A stretch of 64,000 nt of DNA from Candidatus Bathyarchaeota archaeon. Lineage in GTDB: Archaea > Thermoproteota > Bathyarchaeia > Bathyarchaeales > Bathycorpusculaceae. The position numbers and the translations under genes are program-made. The stretch covers positions 62,001-126,000 of the forward strand of contig JAOZHZ010000020.1 of NCBI GenBank assembly GCA_026014615.1, given 5' to 3'. The notes under the pieces are model-generated. The model made no database searches. It saw only the letters and a list, made by a program, of their open reading frames with translations, and was not told where the DNA came from. This document shows positions 45,545 through 55,043 of the stretch, piece by piece (within the stretch, counting starts at the first letter, position 1; each line of letters opens with the position of its first letter).

Positions 45545-46912
45545 ATGAGCCAGAACAAGCTTTTCGGAACAAACGGCATCCGAGGAACAGTTAACACAGA
45601 ACTTACCCCTGATATGGCAGTGAAAGCAGGCTACGCCATTGGAACCTTTTTCGGAAAAAAGAGCCTGCTGGTGGGCTACGACGCCCGAACAAGCGGCCCC
45701 ATGTTCGCTAAAGCAGTAATTTCAGGTTTAACTGCGACGGGATGTAACGTGTTTTTGGCTGGAATGGCACCTACACCTGCACTTCAGTTTGCAGTTAAAA
45801 ATCATAAAATGGATGGCGCAGTCATCATCACCGCTTCACATAACCCACCACAGTATAACGGCATCAAAGTAATTTGGAGCGATGGCATAGAAATCAGCCA
45901 TGAACAGGAAACGGAAATAGAGAACATTTACTTTGAGGAGAAAAACCAGTTTGCAGACTGGAAGCAACTGGGGGCAACACACGACTTAACAGGAATAAAC
46001 AACGAGTACGTCGAAGCCATAAAAAAGCACGTTGACAAGGCAAAAATTGCTGAAAAACAATTTCATGTTGTCGTCGACGGCGCAAACAGCGTCGGCAGCT
46101 TAACAGCACCCGTCTTAATGCGTGACTTAGGATGTAAAATAACTAGCCTTAACGCAAACATCGACGGCACTTTCCCTGGCAGAATGCCTGAGCCTAGACC
46201 TGAAAACCTCGCGGAGCTTTCCAAGATGGTGAAGACATTAGGGGCGGACTTGGGTGTTGCCTTCGATGGGGATGCAGACCGCTCGATTTTTGTGGATGAA
46301 ACAGGGCAGATTCACATGGGGGACAAAACCTTCGCGGTTGTTCTGAAACAGTTCCTGTTAGACAAACCGAATTCGCAAATAGTTACGCCTGTAAGTTCTT
46401 CCACACTAATCAAGGACACCGCAAACGCCTACAAAGGAGAACTCGTCTGGACCAAAGTAGGAAGCGTAACCGTATCACAAAAGATGAAGGAAATCAACTC
46501 TAAACTGGGAGGGGAAGAAAACGGCGGTGTTTTTTATGGTCCACATCAGTCAGTGCGTGACGGAGCGATGACTACGGCGTTGATTTTGGATATAATGGCG
46601 AAGACAGGAAAGAAACTCTCTGAACTTGTGGCAGAGCAACCGCAATACTTCCTAGAGAAGGGCAAAATTGAGTGCCCAGATGAAAAGAAACTAAAAGTTC
46701 AAGAGAAGTTACTTGAGCAGGTACAAGGGATGAACATAAACACGTTGGACGGCGTGAAAATCTGGTTTGACGACAAAAGCGTCATTTTGGTGCGTCCTAG
46801 CGGAACCGAAACAGCCTATCGAATGTATGCAGAAGCGAAAACTCAGGAAAGAGCCGTGCAGTTGGTTCAGGAATACACTGCTAAACTTGTGAAGATACTT
46901 GAAAGCATTTAA
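45545..46912 (+). CDS. phosphoglucosamine mutase/phosphomannomutase
   Basis: 455 residues of the alpha-D-phosphohexomutase family. Active serine in TASHNPP (residues about 97-103), metal-binding DGDADRS, and a phosphate-binding RPSGTE near the end. It interconverts hexose (or hexosamine) 6- and 1-phosphates, giving the substrate for the preceding nucleotidyltransferase. Confidence 0.93.
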   Translation: MSQNKLFGTNGIRGTVNTELTPDMAVKAGYAIGTFFGKKSLLVGYDARTSGPMFAKAVISGLTATGCNVFLAGMAPTPALQFAVKNHKMDGAVIITASHNPPQYNGIKVIWSDGIEISHEQETEIENIYFEEKNQFADWKQLGATHDLTGINNEYVEAIKKHVDKAKIAEKQFHVVVDGANSVGSLTAPVLMRDLGCKITSLNANIDGTFPGRMPEPRPENLAELSKMVKTLGADLGVAFDGDADRSIFVDETGQIHMGDKTFAVVLKQFLLDKPNSQIVTPVSSSTLIKDTANAYKGELVWTKVGSVTVSQKMKEINSKLGGEENGGVFYGPHQSVRDGAMTTALILDIMAKTGKKLSELVAEQPQYFLEKGKIECPDEKKLKVQEKLLEQVQGMNINTLDGVKIWFDDKSVILVRPSGTETAYRMYAEAKTQERAVQLVQEYTAKLVKILESI

Positions 46913-46915
46913 GAA

Positions 46916-48304
46916 ATGTGTACATACTTCCTTAGAGAAAAGGCGAAAACTACAGTGCCTGCAGTGTTACATTTGAAAACAGAAGGAGCCTATACGACTG
47001 AAGAACGTGGAAATTACGTAGTTAGCATTATTGGTTGCGGACAAAAAGGGGTCTTTTACGCTCTAGCATTTGCTCAAGCAGGTTTCAAAGTTACGTGTTC
47101 AGATGCAAACCAAAGTGTAATCAAACGTTTATCAAAAGGGAACCTGCAGCGGGGCCGTCGACAAACAGAAGTTAAGCTAAAGAGCTTGCTAAAAAAGGGA
47201 CAAATAATAGTCGCAGGAGACTTGAAGACTGCGGTCGCAGAAAGTGACGTGACGATTATAACTGTTGGTGCTAAGATTGACCATAAGAAGAACTCTGACA
47301 CCTCGGAAGCAGTGAACATATGTAAACATGTGGGAAAAGCCATCAAAAAGGGCAGTTTAGTTGTTTACGGAGGTTTGGCTACACTTGGCTTTGTTGAAGG
47401 CGTAGTTAAGGAAACTATAGAGAACACGTCAGGGTTTAAAGCAGGGGAAGATTTCGGGTTAGCCTATAACCCTTTTTTCAACTCCACATGTGTTCGTAAC
47501 GAAATTGGAGATAAGGAAGCCATCGTTGCCGCAAACGACAAGGTTAGTTTGAATTCTGCAGCATCAATTTTTGAAGTAATAACAGAGAAAAGCGTTAACA
47601 AAGTTTCAGATATAAAGATGACTGAGGCAGCCGCACTTTTTGCGTCGGCTAAACTCGACTTGAACGCTGCTTTATATAATGAACTGGCAGTGTTTTGTGA
47701 AAAAACTGGTTTAGATTACACGGAAACGATGGGGCTTGCGGAAAACCACATGGGCCCAAACAGCGCCTCACCAACAATTGCGGAAGAAACCAACAGGGAA
47801 GAAGTGTACTTACTTCTTGAAACCGCTGAAAACCTAAACGTGCAGCTTCGGCTTCCCAAACTGGCAAGACAACTAAATGAAGACATGATTAAACACGCCA
47901 TTAACTTAACGCATGATTCGCTGCGAAACGCGGGGAAAACGTTGAGAAGAGCCAAAATTGCCTTGTTGGGTGCAGCTGGACCCGAAACAGCTGCTGCCGC
48001 ATTTGTTGGTTTGCTTGAAGCTAAGGGGGCAAAGGTTCGCCGTTACGACTCCTATAGTTCCGAGGGTGCGAAAGCTGACAAGGAACCGCTTAAGAAGACG
48101 TTGAATGACGCGGTAGAAGGCGCAGATTGTGTGGTTATCCTGTCTGAGCAGGAGCAGTTTAAGCGGTTAAGCCTTAAGAAGCTGCATGCTTTAATGAAGG
48201 CGCCAGCGGCGCTTGTGGATTTGGTTGGAGTTGTGGAGCCAATGAAGGTGGAAAAGGCGGGTTTCATTTACCGAGGTCTGGGAAGAGGAGATAGGAAAAA
48301 ATGA
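46916..48304 (+). CDS. nucleotide-sugar dehydrogenase family protein lacking catalytic motifs
   Basis: 462 residues with the UDP-glucose/GDP-mannose dehydrogenase layout: Rossmann SIIGCGQKG, a middle helical region, and a C-terminal NDP-sugar domain (ALLGAAGPETAAAAF). The GGHC active-site cysteine segment expected near residue 265 reads as MGPNSASPTI, and the usual ESTVPPGT and PERV motifs are also missing. The first about 33 residues precede the conserved part. It may bind a nucleotide sugar without four-electron oxidation. Three bases after the mutase. Confidence 0.75.
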   Translation: MCTYFLREKAKTTVPAVLHLKTEGAYTTEERGNYVVSIIGCGQKGVFYALAFAQAGFKVTCSDANQSVIKRLSKGNLQRGRRQTEVKLKSLLKKGQIIVAGDLKTAVAESDVTIITVGAKIDHKKNSDTSEAVNICKHVGKAIKKGSLVVYGGLATLGFVEGVVKETIENTSGFKAGEDFGLAYNPFFNSTCVRNEIGDKEAIVAANDKVSLNSAASIFEVITEKSVNKVSDIKMTEAAALFASAKLDLNAALYNELAVFCEKTGLDYTETMGLAENHMGPNSASPTIAEETNREEVYLLLETAENLNVQLRLPKLARQLNEDMIKHAINLTHDSLRNAGKTLRRAKIALLGAAGPETAAAAFVGLLEAKGAKVRRYDSYSSEGAKADKEPLKKTLNDAVEGADCVVILSEQEQFKRLSLKKLHALMKAPAALVDLVGVVEPMKVEKAGFIYRGLGRGDRKK

Positions 48305-49248
48305 AGAAACTGGGGGTAGCCGTTGTTGGAACGGGGTTTTGGGGAAAAAATCACGCAAGAGTCTACAAAGAACTGGACTCCACCGATTTAATTGCTATTT
48401 GTGATGTGAATGCTGAAAGAGCCAAAGCCATCGCAGACCAATTCGGAGTCGAAGCGTATACAGACAGTACTCAAATGCTGAAGAACAAAGATATTCAAGC
48501 AGTAAGCGTCTGTACGTGGTCAACCATGCTGGCAAAAGAGGCACTGAAAGGGTTACACGCGGAAAAACATGTTTTGGTTGAGAAGCCTATGGCCACTAAC
48601 ACCAAGCAGGCAGAGAAGTTACTGAAAACTGCTGAGGAAAACGGTTTGCGTTTAACCGTGGGTTTTCTGATGCGGTTCATTCCGGGACTGCAGCAGATTC
48701 GAGTAGCAGTGAAGACCCAGAAAATCGGGGATTTGGTGTCAGCTTCGGCGAAACGGGTTTCTCAGTGGCCTGAAAGAATCGGCGATGTAGGCGTAGTTAA
48801 GGACACAGCGATTCATGACATCGACGTTATGCGGTTTGTGTCTAATCAGGACCCTGTTAGTGTTTACGCGAAAACGGGAAATATGCGTCATAAGCAATTC
48901 GAGGATTATGCCCAAATTATGCTCACGTTTGAAGGCGGACAAAGTGCATTCATAGAATCCAACTGGCTAACGCCCTACAAAACAAGAACTCTGAACGTTA
49001 CAGGCACCGATGCAATAATGCGGTTAGATTACATCACACAGAAACTGTCGGTTGAAAGCGCCAAGGAAACCTTGCAGCCTAGAATCCCATTCAGAGAGCC
49101 GCTAAAAGCAGAGTTGCATCATTTCACGGAGTGCATTTTAGAAAAGAAAGAACCGATTGTTACAGGAACTGACGGCTTGAAGGCGTTACAGATTGCCATA
49201 GCGGCGTTGCAGTCTTCAACGAAGAATGTTGCGGTAAAACTGAAATAG
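48301..49248 (+). CDS. Gfo/Idh/MocA-family oxidoreductase
   Basis: 315 residues. Rossmann GTGFWGKNHARVY and the family's EKP motif (VEKPMATN), then the C-terminal alpha/beta sheet domain. Members oxidise sugar hydroxyls, for example UDP-N-acetylhexosamine at C3. Its ATG overlaps the preceding stop by four bases; it could supply the redox step that the preceding protein seems to lack. Confidence 0.9.
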   Translation: MKKLGVAVVGTGFWGKNHARVYKELDSTDLIAICDVNAERAKAIADQFGVEAYTDSTQMLKNKDIQAVSVCTWSTMLAKEALKGLHAEKHVLVEKPMATNTKQAEKLLKTAEENGLRLTVGFLMRFIPGLQQIRVAVKTQKIGDLVSASAKRVSQWPERIGDVGVVKDTAIHDIDVMRFVSNQDPVSVYAKTGNMRHKQFEDYAQIMLTFEGGQSAFIESNWLTPYKTRTLNVTGTDAIMRLDYITQKLSVESAKETLQPRIPFREPLKAELHHFTECILEKKEPIVTGTDGLKALQIAIAALQSSTKNVAVKLK

Positions 49249-49255
49249 GGACGGT

Positions 49256-49528
49256 TTATCCTTTCAAGTTGAAAGGGCGACCCTCTGACACCACATTTTT
49301 GGGTGCGTTCTCTTTCCATTTCTTCAGGAAAGGCAGGTCTTCGGACTCTTTTCTGAGCTCATCTGGCAGCATTTCGGGAATTTCATCACGAATTGGGTAC
49401 CAGCGGAGACATTTTGGGCAGACAATTAAGCCTTCAACAATTTCGTCTTCTTCCTCAAAGACGTAGAGTTCCAGTGGGTGATGCTTGTCAATTGGGCAAG
49501 CGAGGATTTCCATAAGTTTACGTTTCAT
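49256..49528 (-). CDS. Trm112-like protein
   Basis: 90 residues. Zinc ribbon with ACPIDK and VCPKCLRWYPIRDEIPEMLPDE, the Trm112/UPF0434 signature. Trm112 stabilises and activates methyltransferases, including the release-factor enzyme Mtq2. The adjacent gene on the same strand is an Mtq2/HemK2-like methyltransferase, so they are likely partners. Confidence 0.85.
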   Translation of the reverse strand: MKRKLMEILACPIDKHHPLELYVFEEEDEIVEGLIVCPKCLRWYPIRDEIPEMLPDELRKESEDLPFLKKWKENAPKNVVSEGRPFNLKG

Positions 49529-49625
49529 AGATGCTCACTCAGACAAGACTATCGGCGGGTGGGATTATTAAAATTTGCCAAAACGAAGCCAACATAATAG
49601 AAAGTTAGGTGGAGAATAACACAAA

Positions 49626-50240
49626 TTAAAAGGTCGCCTTCAGCAAGGCCAATTTTTCAAAAAAAGGCAAATTAAGGTACGTGAAAGGTTTTACCTGCAT
49701 CTTTTGATTCTGAAACGCTTTCACTGTTTCTTCGATGCCAGCCAAGTTAGACTGCATCAGCAAAATTTCACCTTCTCGCTTCAGGTAAGGGGGAGCTTGT
49801 TTTATGAATCTGTCAATTACTTGCCGTCCTGTTACACCACCTGCCCACGCTCGACCAAGCCAATGTTCGTCTTCGCCTTCTTCTGACGGCAGATAGGGAG
49901 AGTTGAAGAGAATTAGGTCAAATTTTGCGGTTTCTGCTATCGGTGCGAACAGGTCGCCTTGCAGGAAAAACAGCTTGTCGCTGGCATAATTTTGTTTGGC
50001 GTTTTTGGCTGCGCATCGGACTGCGTGGGGGTTTATGTCGACAGCAATTACTTTGAGCGCTTTTTTTGCGGCAAGTATACCTAAAATGCCGCTGCCAGTT
50101 CCTATATCCAGCACCCGAGTACCAGTTCGTACATGAAGGTTGTCGGCAAACAAAAACGAGTCTTCAGCAGGTTCATAAACGTCGTTGTAAACCTCGAAAA
50201 CTAATTCTTTGAAGAACGCTTTCTTATTTGCTGAGTTCAT
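49626..50240 (-). CDS. HemK2/Mtq2-like methyltransferase
   Basis: About 204 residues. SAM-binding VLDIGTGSGILGI and the NPPY-type motif NSPYLP, which marks methylation of a glutamine or planar nitrogen. The archaeal/eukaryotic Mtq2 group modifies the GGQ glutamine of aRF1. ATG at 50240 follows GGAG; overlap with KsgA is 17 bases. Confidence 0.88.
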   Translation of the reverse strand: MNSANKKAFFKELVFEVYNDVYEPAEDSFLFADNLHVRTGTRVLDIGTGSGILGILAAKKALKVIAVDINPHAVRCAAKNAKQNYASDKLFFLQGDLFAPIAETAKFDLILFNSPYLPSEEGEDEHWLGRAWAGGVTGRQVIDRFIKQAPPYLKREGEILLMQSNLAGIEETVKAFQNQKMQVKPFTYLNLPFFEKLALLKATF

Positions 50241-51042
50241 CGGCGAGTTCTCCAAAGTCGCTGGGGGAAAGGTCGCGGGCGCGCTTGTTCCGCAGAGACA
50301 TCGATGAAGCCAGTTCGACGGCTTTTGATTTGTCCAGCTTGAGTTCAGACCTTATGAACGGAGTTAATGCGTTATCTAATTTTTTGTTGCGTTGGGTAAA
50401 CAGCCATTTTGTCAGTCGCCTAAAAAACGTGAGGTTCTTCACTGTGAAAGGCGGTGTTTTCAACGGGGTTAAACGCAAAATGATTGAGTCTACTTCTGGT
50501 TGGGGATAGAACATCCAGTTTGGAATCTCGTCTAAAAGTTCTGCTTGTGTGGCTTGCGCTGTAAAGACTGTTAGCCACCCGTAGTTTTCGCTGGCTACAG
50601 GCGCGACTAGGCGGTTGGCAAATTCTTTCTGCACAATCAGCGCTGCACAGTCGAAGGTTCGGTCCAGCAGCCAAGTCAGAAGCTGTGAGCTGAGGTAGTA
50701 AGGGGGAATGGAAACAGCTTTGTTAAACTCAGGCACGGAAACCTTGAGTACGTTGCCTTCGATAACGGTGACGTTGGTTAAGCTTTTTACTTGTTTGCGA
50801 AGAACCTGTGCCACCTTTGGGTCTTTTTCTACTGTTATTACTCTTTTGCATTTGTCTGAGAGAAAAAGGGTCAGAAAACCGAAACCTGCACCAGCATCCA
50901 GCACCGAGTCGTCAGTGTTCAGAGAAACATAGTTTGACAGTTTGGGGTAAACAGAGGAATCAATCATGAAGTTTTGTCCCAAGAGCTTGTTGGGAATTAT
51001 GTTATACTCTTGGAGCAGAGACCTTGTTTGGGAAAGGCTCAT
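50224..51042 (-). CDS. ksgA: 16S rRNA dimethyladenosine transferase (KsgA/Dim1)
   Basis: 272 residues. KLLGQNFMID, SAM-binding VLDAGAGFGFLT and the IPPYYLSS active-site motif. It dimethylates two adjacent adenosines near the 3' end of 16S rRNA. It lies in the usual archaeal cluster with DUF655 upstream. Confidence 0.94.
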   Translation of the reverse strand: MSLSQTRSLLQEYNIIPNKLLGQNFMIDSSVYPKLSNYVSLNTDDSVLDAGAGFGFLTLFLSDKCKRVITVEKDPKVAQVLRKQVKSLTNVTVIEGNVLKVSVPEFNKAVSIPPYYLSSQLLTWLLDRTFDCAALIVQKEFANRLVAPVASENYGWLTVFTAQATQAELLDEIPNWMFYPQPEVDSIILRLTPLKTPPFTVKNLTFFRRLTKWLFTQRNKKLDNALTPFIRSELKLDKSKAVELASSMSLRNKRARDLSPSDFGELADELSK

Positions 51043-51067
51043 TTAAAATGAAATCAACCTTGCATAA

Positions 51068-51634
51068 TTAATGGAAACGCGTGAAAAGGCGGTACTTGCT
51101 TTCGCCCTCAAGCTCCTCCATGACCCGTTTGGTAATCAGCTTCACGGGATTAGGCAGTTCTGTGCGTTTGGTTATGTCGTCGTAGTTCTGGAAGGGCTTT
51201 CTTTCGCGTTCATTGATGACTTGCCACATGTACTTTTTACCGATGCCTGGAATCAGCTCCAAAGCGTGCATACGAGGAGTAATCGCCCGTGCGGTGTTGA
51301 AGAATTTAACGAACCATGCTTCGCGGTTCTGAACGATTCGGCTCACGGCTAAGGGTAACTCAGATTTTGCTGCCGCTGTTAATTCATCGTAGCCAATTCG
51401 ACCGATTATGTAAGTGACTTCTTCGCGGCTGTCTTTGCCCACGTAAACTCGGTCTGGCGGCTTAAGAACCAAGCCTTCTTTAACCAAAGCTTCTAGGACC
51501 GTGAAGAATTCTTCGCCGACGCATTGGATTAAAGCGCCCGCTCGGTAACCTGCGCGACCAGTTGGGCGAAAGCCAGGCTTACCATGTTGTAGGAAGTCGA
51601 GTACGTAAGCGTACTCTTCGTATTGCTTCTCCAT
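51068..51634 (-). CDS. DUF655 RNA-binding protein
   Basis: About 188 residues. N-terminal OB-like region (EEYAYVLDFLQHG) and a C-terminal helix-hairpin-helix (LELIPGIGKKYMWQVINERER) as in the archaeal DUF655 family. Probably nucleic-acid binding; function not defined. Start is either ATG at 51634 or GTG at 51643. Lies between Rpo4 and KsgA, its standard place. Confidence 0.88.
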   Translation of the reverse strand: MEKQYEEYAYVLDFLQHGKPGFRPTGRAGYRAGALIQCVGEEFFTVLEALVKEGLVLKPPDRVYVGKDSREEVTYIIGRIGYDELTAAAKSELPLAVSRIVQNREAWFVKFFNTARAITPRMHALELIPGIGKKYMWQVINERERKPFQNYDDITKRTELPNPVKLITKRVMEELEGESKYRLFTRFH

Positions 51635-51688
51635 AGTAGTCACTCTACTCTATTCCCTCTTAGCTTAAAAATACTTGTATGGTTTGCC

Positions 51689-52027
51689 TTACTTTAAAAG
51701 CCTAGTTTCGTTCAATAGGTTCACTATAGCAGAGAGTTTTTGAGCTTCGATAATTTTGCGCCCACCAGCAAGGAAAATGCGTAGTTCATCGACGCTTTCA
51801 GGCATGCAGTTAATTATTTGAACCGCGTCGTCCTCGTCCAGTTCGTATTCTGTGACGAGTTTTTGTAAGAGAACTTCAGCGTCAGCAGGAGTAACTTTTG
51901 TAAACTTTGAGACATAATCTAACGTGCGCCGCTGGAACTGGTCCAAGTTTTCTTCTCCTAAGGATTCAAGCACTTGTTTAACCTGCGGCAGGGTAAGCTT
52001 GCTTTCGCTTGTTTCTCTTTCACTCAT
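51689..52027 (-). CDS. rpo4: RNA polymerase subunit Rpo4 (F)
   Basis: 112 residues. Helical Rpb4 fold: LTLPQVKQVLESL, then VTPADAEVLLQKLV and the C-terminal HRDC-like helices. It forms the polymerase stalk with Rpo7 (15397-16002). Thirteen bases after L21e. Confidence 0.93.
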   Translation of the reverse strand: MSERETSESKLTLPQVKQVLESLGEENLDQFQRRTLDYVSKFTKVTPADAEVLLQKLVTEYELDEDDAVQIINCMPESVDELRIFLAGGRKIIEAQKLSAIVNLLNETRLLK

Positions 52028-52039
52028 ATGATGACCTTC

Positions 52040-52336
52040 TTAAGTGCCCTTGTAAGGCTCCAGATGTTCAGTTCGAACAATAAGGTTTCGGTCAGAGTTT
52101 CCTTGGGCAACCCGCACGACGTAAGCTCGACCTCGCCTGTTGATTACTTTGCCGATTTTACCGTGGAATCGCCTGTGGGGAAGAGCCTTTTGCTGGCTAG
52201 AGTCAATCTTGATGATGACGCTGTCGCCGTTCTCGTATTCATGAAGGAACTTCGTTAGTTTCGGCTTGCCTTTCTCTCTGAAATGTTTTGTCAAGACACC
52301 GCGGCTTGCGGCGCAATATCCTTTTGAGGGTTTCAT
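52040..52336 (-). CDS. rpl21e: 50S ribosomal protein L21e
   Basis: 98 residues. SH3-like core: KFLHEYENGDSV, RRFHGKIGKVINRRGRAY and the C-terminal RTEHL. eL21, archaeal/eukaryotic only. Lies between Pus10 and Rpo4, as in many archaea. Confidence 0.95.
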   Translation of the reverse strand: MKPSKGYCAASRGVLTKHFREKGKPKLTKFLHEYENGDSVIIKIDSSQQKALPHRRFHGKIGKVINRRGRAYVVRVAQGNSDRNLIVRTEHLEPYKGT

Positions 52337-52348
52337 TCAATATTCACC

Positions 52349-53683
52349 TTATTGGTCTTCCATGATAACTTTCAAAACGTCAAGCTTGAGAATCTTCGCT
52401 GGGTTTTTGAGTAAATCCGCAACGCTGGGTACTGTTCGCCCTTCATCGCTTGACACCAATTCTTTAACGTAGAGGCCTCCTTGGCAACGTACTTCCATCA
52501 GGGCCTCTTTAGGGAATATCTTCTTAACTTTAAGCTTATATATGTACCTTTCCCGCGTCAAATTTGCTCGCCTATGCATAACTCGCGTGGGGGTCTGCTG
52601 TTTGATTGTTACGCTGTTAAGGTTTTCCTCTACGAGTTGCATGTCGGCATCAGAAATTTCGTTTTTGAACTGTATGAGCGCGCGGTACTCTTTTTGGGCA
52701 TTCTCTGCTTTTTTGAGTTTTCGAACTACATCGCGAGTAGTGAAGCGTAAACACGAAACCTCCACTTTATTTACAGCACCCGCGTTCACTTTCGCTTCGA
52801 GTGCTTTGAGGTCCAAGACGCGTTTTTTAGGCTTGGAAACTTCAACCACAAACGGTCGCCCCGTCCCGAGCATGCGCGCGTCGATATCTTCTCTGCCCGA
52901 AGCGTGAAAAGACGTTTGCTCACCCTCAGCTGCCTCCAAAAGTGGCTTGGAAACCAGCATCTCCACGGAATCAGGATACATTAAACCTGTTCCTCCGCAT
53001 TTGCTGCATCCTCTGCCGCGGCAGCCAGAGCAGAACCATCGGGATTGCGGGATGTCTCTGACGAGTTTGCGGTACCTACCAGCGATAAATAGTGGGTTAA
53101 CCTGCAGCTTGATTTTCTGGGTAAAAGGGTTAACGATTATCATTATGTCGGGTTTTCCGTATTCTGCGGCTTTGCCCGCTTCCGCTTCTATTCGTTTGCC
53201 AAGTACGCGCCCGAATTCATGTTTTATACTTTCGCTGTAGCCCACGTTGAAGAAGGCTTTGAATTCGTCCTCGCGTTCCGCAGCTGCGGTTGGCAACTCG
53301 ACGCCCATAAGAAACGTGGAGTACTCGTAATCACGGATTTTTTCCAGAACCTGCTGTACCAAGTTGTCTACGTTTTGGAATGTATCGTTACAAAGAAAAC
53401 AAGTTGGGGCGTCAGTTTTGGGAAGCCGTTTTTTAAGGTGATGAAGCGTGTTTTTGGCTGCTAAAGAGAAACCGTTTGTTACCAGAACTTTGAGGGATTT
53501 GATGCCGCGGAGGTTTTTTTCAGATGCTTGTGCGCTGGCGTGCAAAGTTAAGCCCAGCTTTAACGCTTCACCACGACGGTTATTTTCTAAACTGTATCCT
53601 AAAAGCGCAAATTGCCTGCCCAAACAGTGGTCACATAAAGGGTATTTTTCCAGCATACCCAAGGCTTTTTCTAAAACGTCCAT
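52349..53683 (-). CDS. pus10: tRNA pseudouridine synthase Pus10
   Basis: 444 residues. N-terminal zinc/THUMP region with CDHCLGRQF and CFLC; catalytic Asp in ASGREDIDARMLG, followed by RPFVVE. It makes pseudouridine 54/55 in tRNA T loops. 12 bases before L21e and 10 bases after SRP54. Confidence 0.93.
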   Translation of the reverse strand: MDVLEKALGMLEKYPLCDHCLGRQFALLGYSLENNRRGEALKLGLTLHASAQASEKNLRGIKSLKVLVTNGFSLAAKNTLHHLKKRLPKTDAPTCFLCNDTFQNVDNLVQQVLEKIRDYEYSTFLMGVELPTAAAEREDEFKAFFNVGYSESIKHEFGRVLGKRIEAEAGKAAEYGKPDIMIIVNPFTQKIKLQVNPLFIAGRYRKLVRDIPQSRWFCSGCRGRGCSKCGGTGLMYPDSVEMLVSKPLLEAAEGEQTSFHASGREDIDARMLGTGRPFVVEVSKPKKRVLDLKALEAKVNAGAVNKVEVSCLRFTTRDVVRKLKKAENAQKEYRALIQFKNEISDADMQLVEENLNSVTIKQQTPTRVMHRRANLTRERYIYKLKVKKIFPKEALMEVRCQGGLYVKELVSSDEGRTVPSVADLLKNPAKILKLDVLKVIMEDQ

Positions 53684-53693
53684 ACCGCTGTGC

Positions 53694-55043
53694 CTACTTG
53701 AAGTCCGCAGGAAAGCCTTGTCCGCCCATTCCCTGCATGAAGGGCAATTTGCCTTTTTTGCGTTTCATCATCTTCAGCATGCGCCGCATCATAACGTATT
53801 GATTGAGCAGTTCTTTGACTTCTTTTTCGGTTGTTCCTGAGCCTCTGGCTACTCGACGGGCACGGCTGTAGTTGATGATTTTGGGGTTTTCCTTCTCGGC
53901 GGGAGTCATCGATTGAATTATGACCCGCCATTTTTCAAGACGCCCCTCAGCCATGTTTAGCATGTCGTCGGGTACCTTGCTGGACATGCCCGGAAGCATC
54001 TGTAAAACTTTTCTGAAGGGACCCATACTTTTCACAGCTTCAAACTGCTCGTACATGTCGGTGAGTGTGAATTTGCCGCTGAGCATCTGTTTGGCTTTCT
54101 TTTGCGGAACCTTGATTTCGGCTTCTTTAACCCGCTCCAGAAGCGTCTCCAAATCACCCATCCCCAAAAGGCGCCCGACGAAGCGTGATGGAATGAACTG
54201 TTCGATGTCTTCGACTTTTTCGCCTGTTCCGATGAATTTTATTGGTGCGCCTGTGGCTGCCACTGCAGAAAGTGCGCCGCCGCCTCTTGCGGAACCATCC
54301 AGCTTGGTAACGAGGATGGAGCCGATGGGGGTGGCTTCGTGGAAGGTCTTCGCCTGAGCCAATGCCTGTTGTCCTATGGTGCCGTCGATGACCATCATAA
54401 CCTCGTTGGGCTTAATGTGCTTCTCCAGATCCTTCATTTCTTTTATGAGGTCTTTTTCTTCCTTGTGACGCCCAGATGTATCCACAATAACTATGTCCTT
54501 GTCAGGGAACTGTTTGAGCCCCTGCGCAACAACCTTAACGGGGTTTTTGGCTTTGGGGTCGCCGTAAATTGGAACATTAATTCTGGCAGCTAACTGCTGT
54601 AGCTGCGCAAAAGCGCCTGGCCTAAACGTGTCAGCACAAATCAGCGCAGGTTTAAGCCCTTTCTTTTGCAGTAATCTTGCCAGTTTGGCAGCGTGGGTTG
54701 TTTTTCCTGAACCTTGAATGCCCACCAACATGAGGACAAATTTTCTGCCAGGTTCAATTTTAAGGGGAACATTTTTTTCTCCGACAAAAGCAGTTAGTTC
54801 CTCATAGACAACTTTTATGATGTGCTCGCGTCGGCTGATGCCCGGAGGCATCTTTTCCTTTAACGAGCGGTCTTCGATTCGCTTAGAGATTCCCAAAACT
54901 AACTGCACGTTTACGTCTGCCTGCAGAAGCGCCCGCTGGATGTCCCTTACGAGTTCCTTAACCGCAGCTTCATCCACCACGGAGGACTTGAAGATTTTTT
55001 TTATGGCGTCAGTAAGTGAGGAGCCTAAGCGATCAAGAGCCAT
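53694..55043 (-). CDS. srp54: signal recognition particle protein SRP54
   Basis: 449 residues. NG GTPase domain: GIQGSGKTTHAAKLA, DTSGRHKEE, TKLDGSARGG; then a Met-rich M domain (KMMKRKKGKLPFMQGMG end). It binds signal sequences and 7S RNA. First gene of the SRP54-Pus10-L21e-Rpo4-DUF655-KsgA-Mtq2 block; TATA-like sequence near 55072-55090. Confidence 0.95.
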   Translation of the reverse strand: MALDRLGSSLTDAIKKIFKSSVVDEAAVKELVRDIQRALLQADVNVQLVLGISKRIEDRSLKEKMPPGISRREHIIKVVYEELTAFVGEKNVPLKIEPGRKFVLMLVGIQGSGKTTHAAKLARLLQKKGLKPALICADTFRPGAFAQLQQLAARINVPIYGDPKAKNPVKVVAQGLKQFPDKDIVIVDTSGRHKEEKDLIKEMKDLEKHIKPNEVMMVIDGTIGQQALAQAKTFHEATPIGSILVTKLDGSARGGGALSAVAATGAPIKFIGTGEKVEDIEQFIPSRFVGRLLGMGDLETLLERVKEAEIKVPQKKAKQMLSGKFTLTDMYEQFEAVKSMGPFRKVLQMLPGMSSKVPDDMLNMAEGRLEKWRVIIQSMTPAEKENPKIINYSRARRVARGSGTTEKEVKELLNQYVMMRRMLKMMKRKKGKLPFMQGMGGQGFPADFK

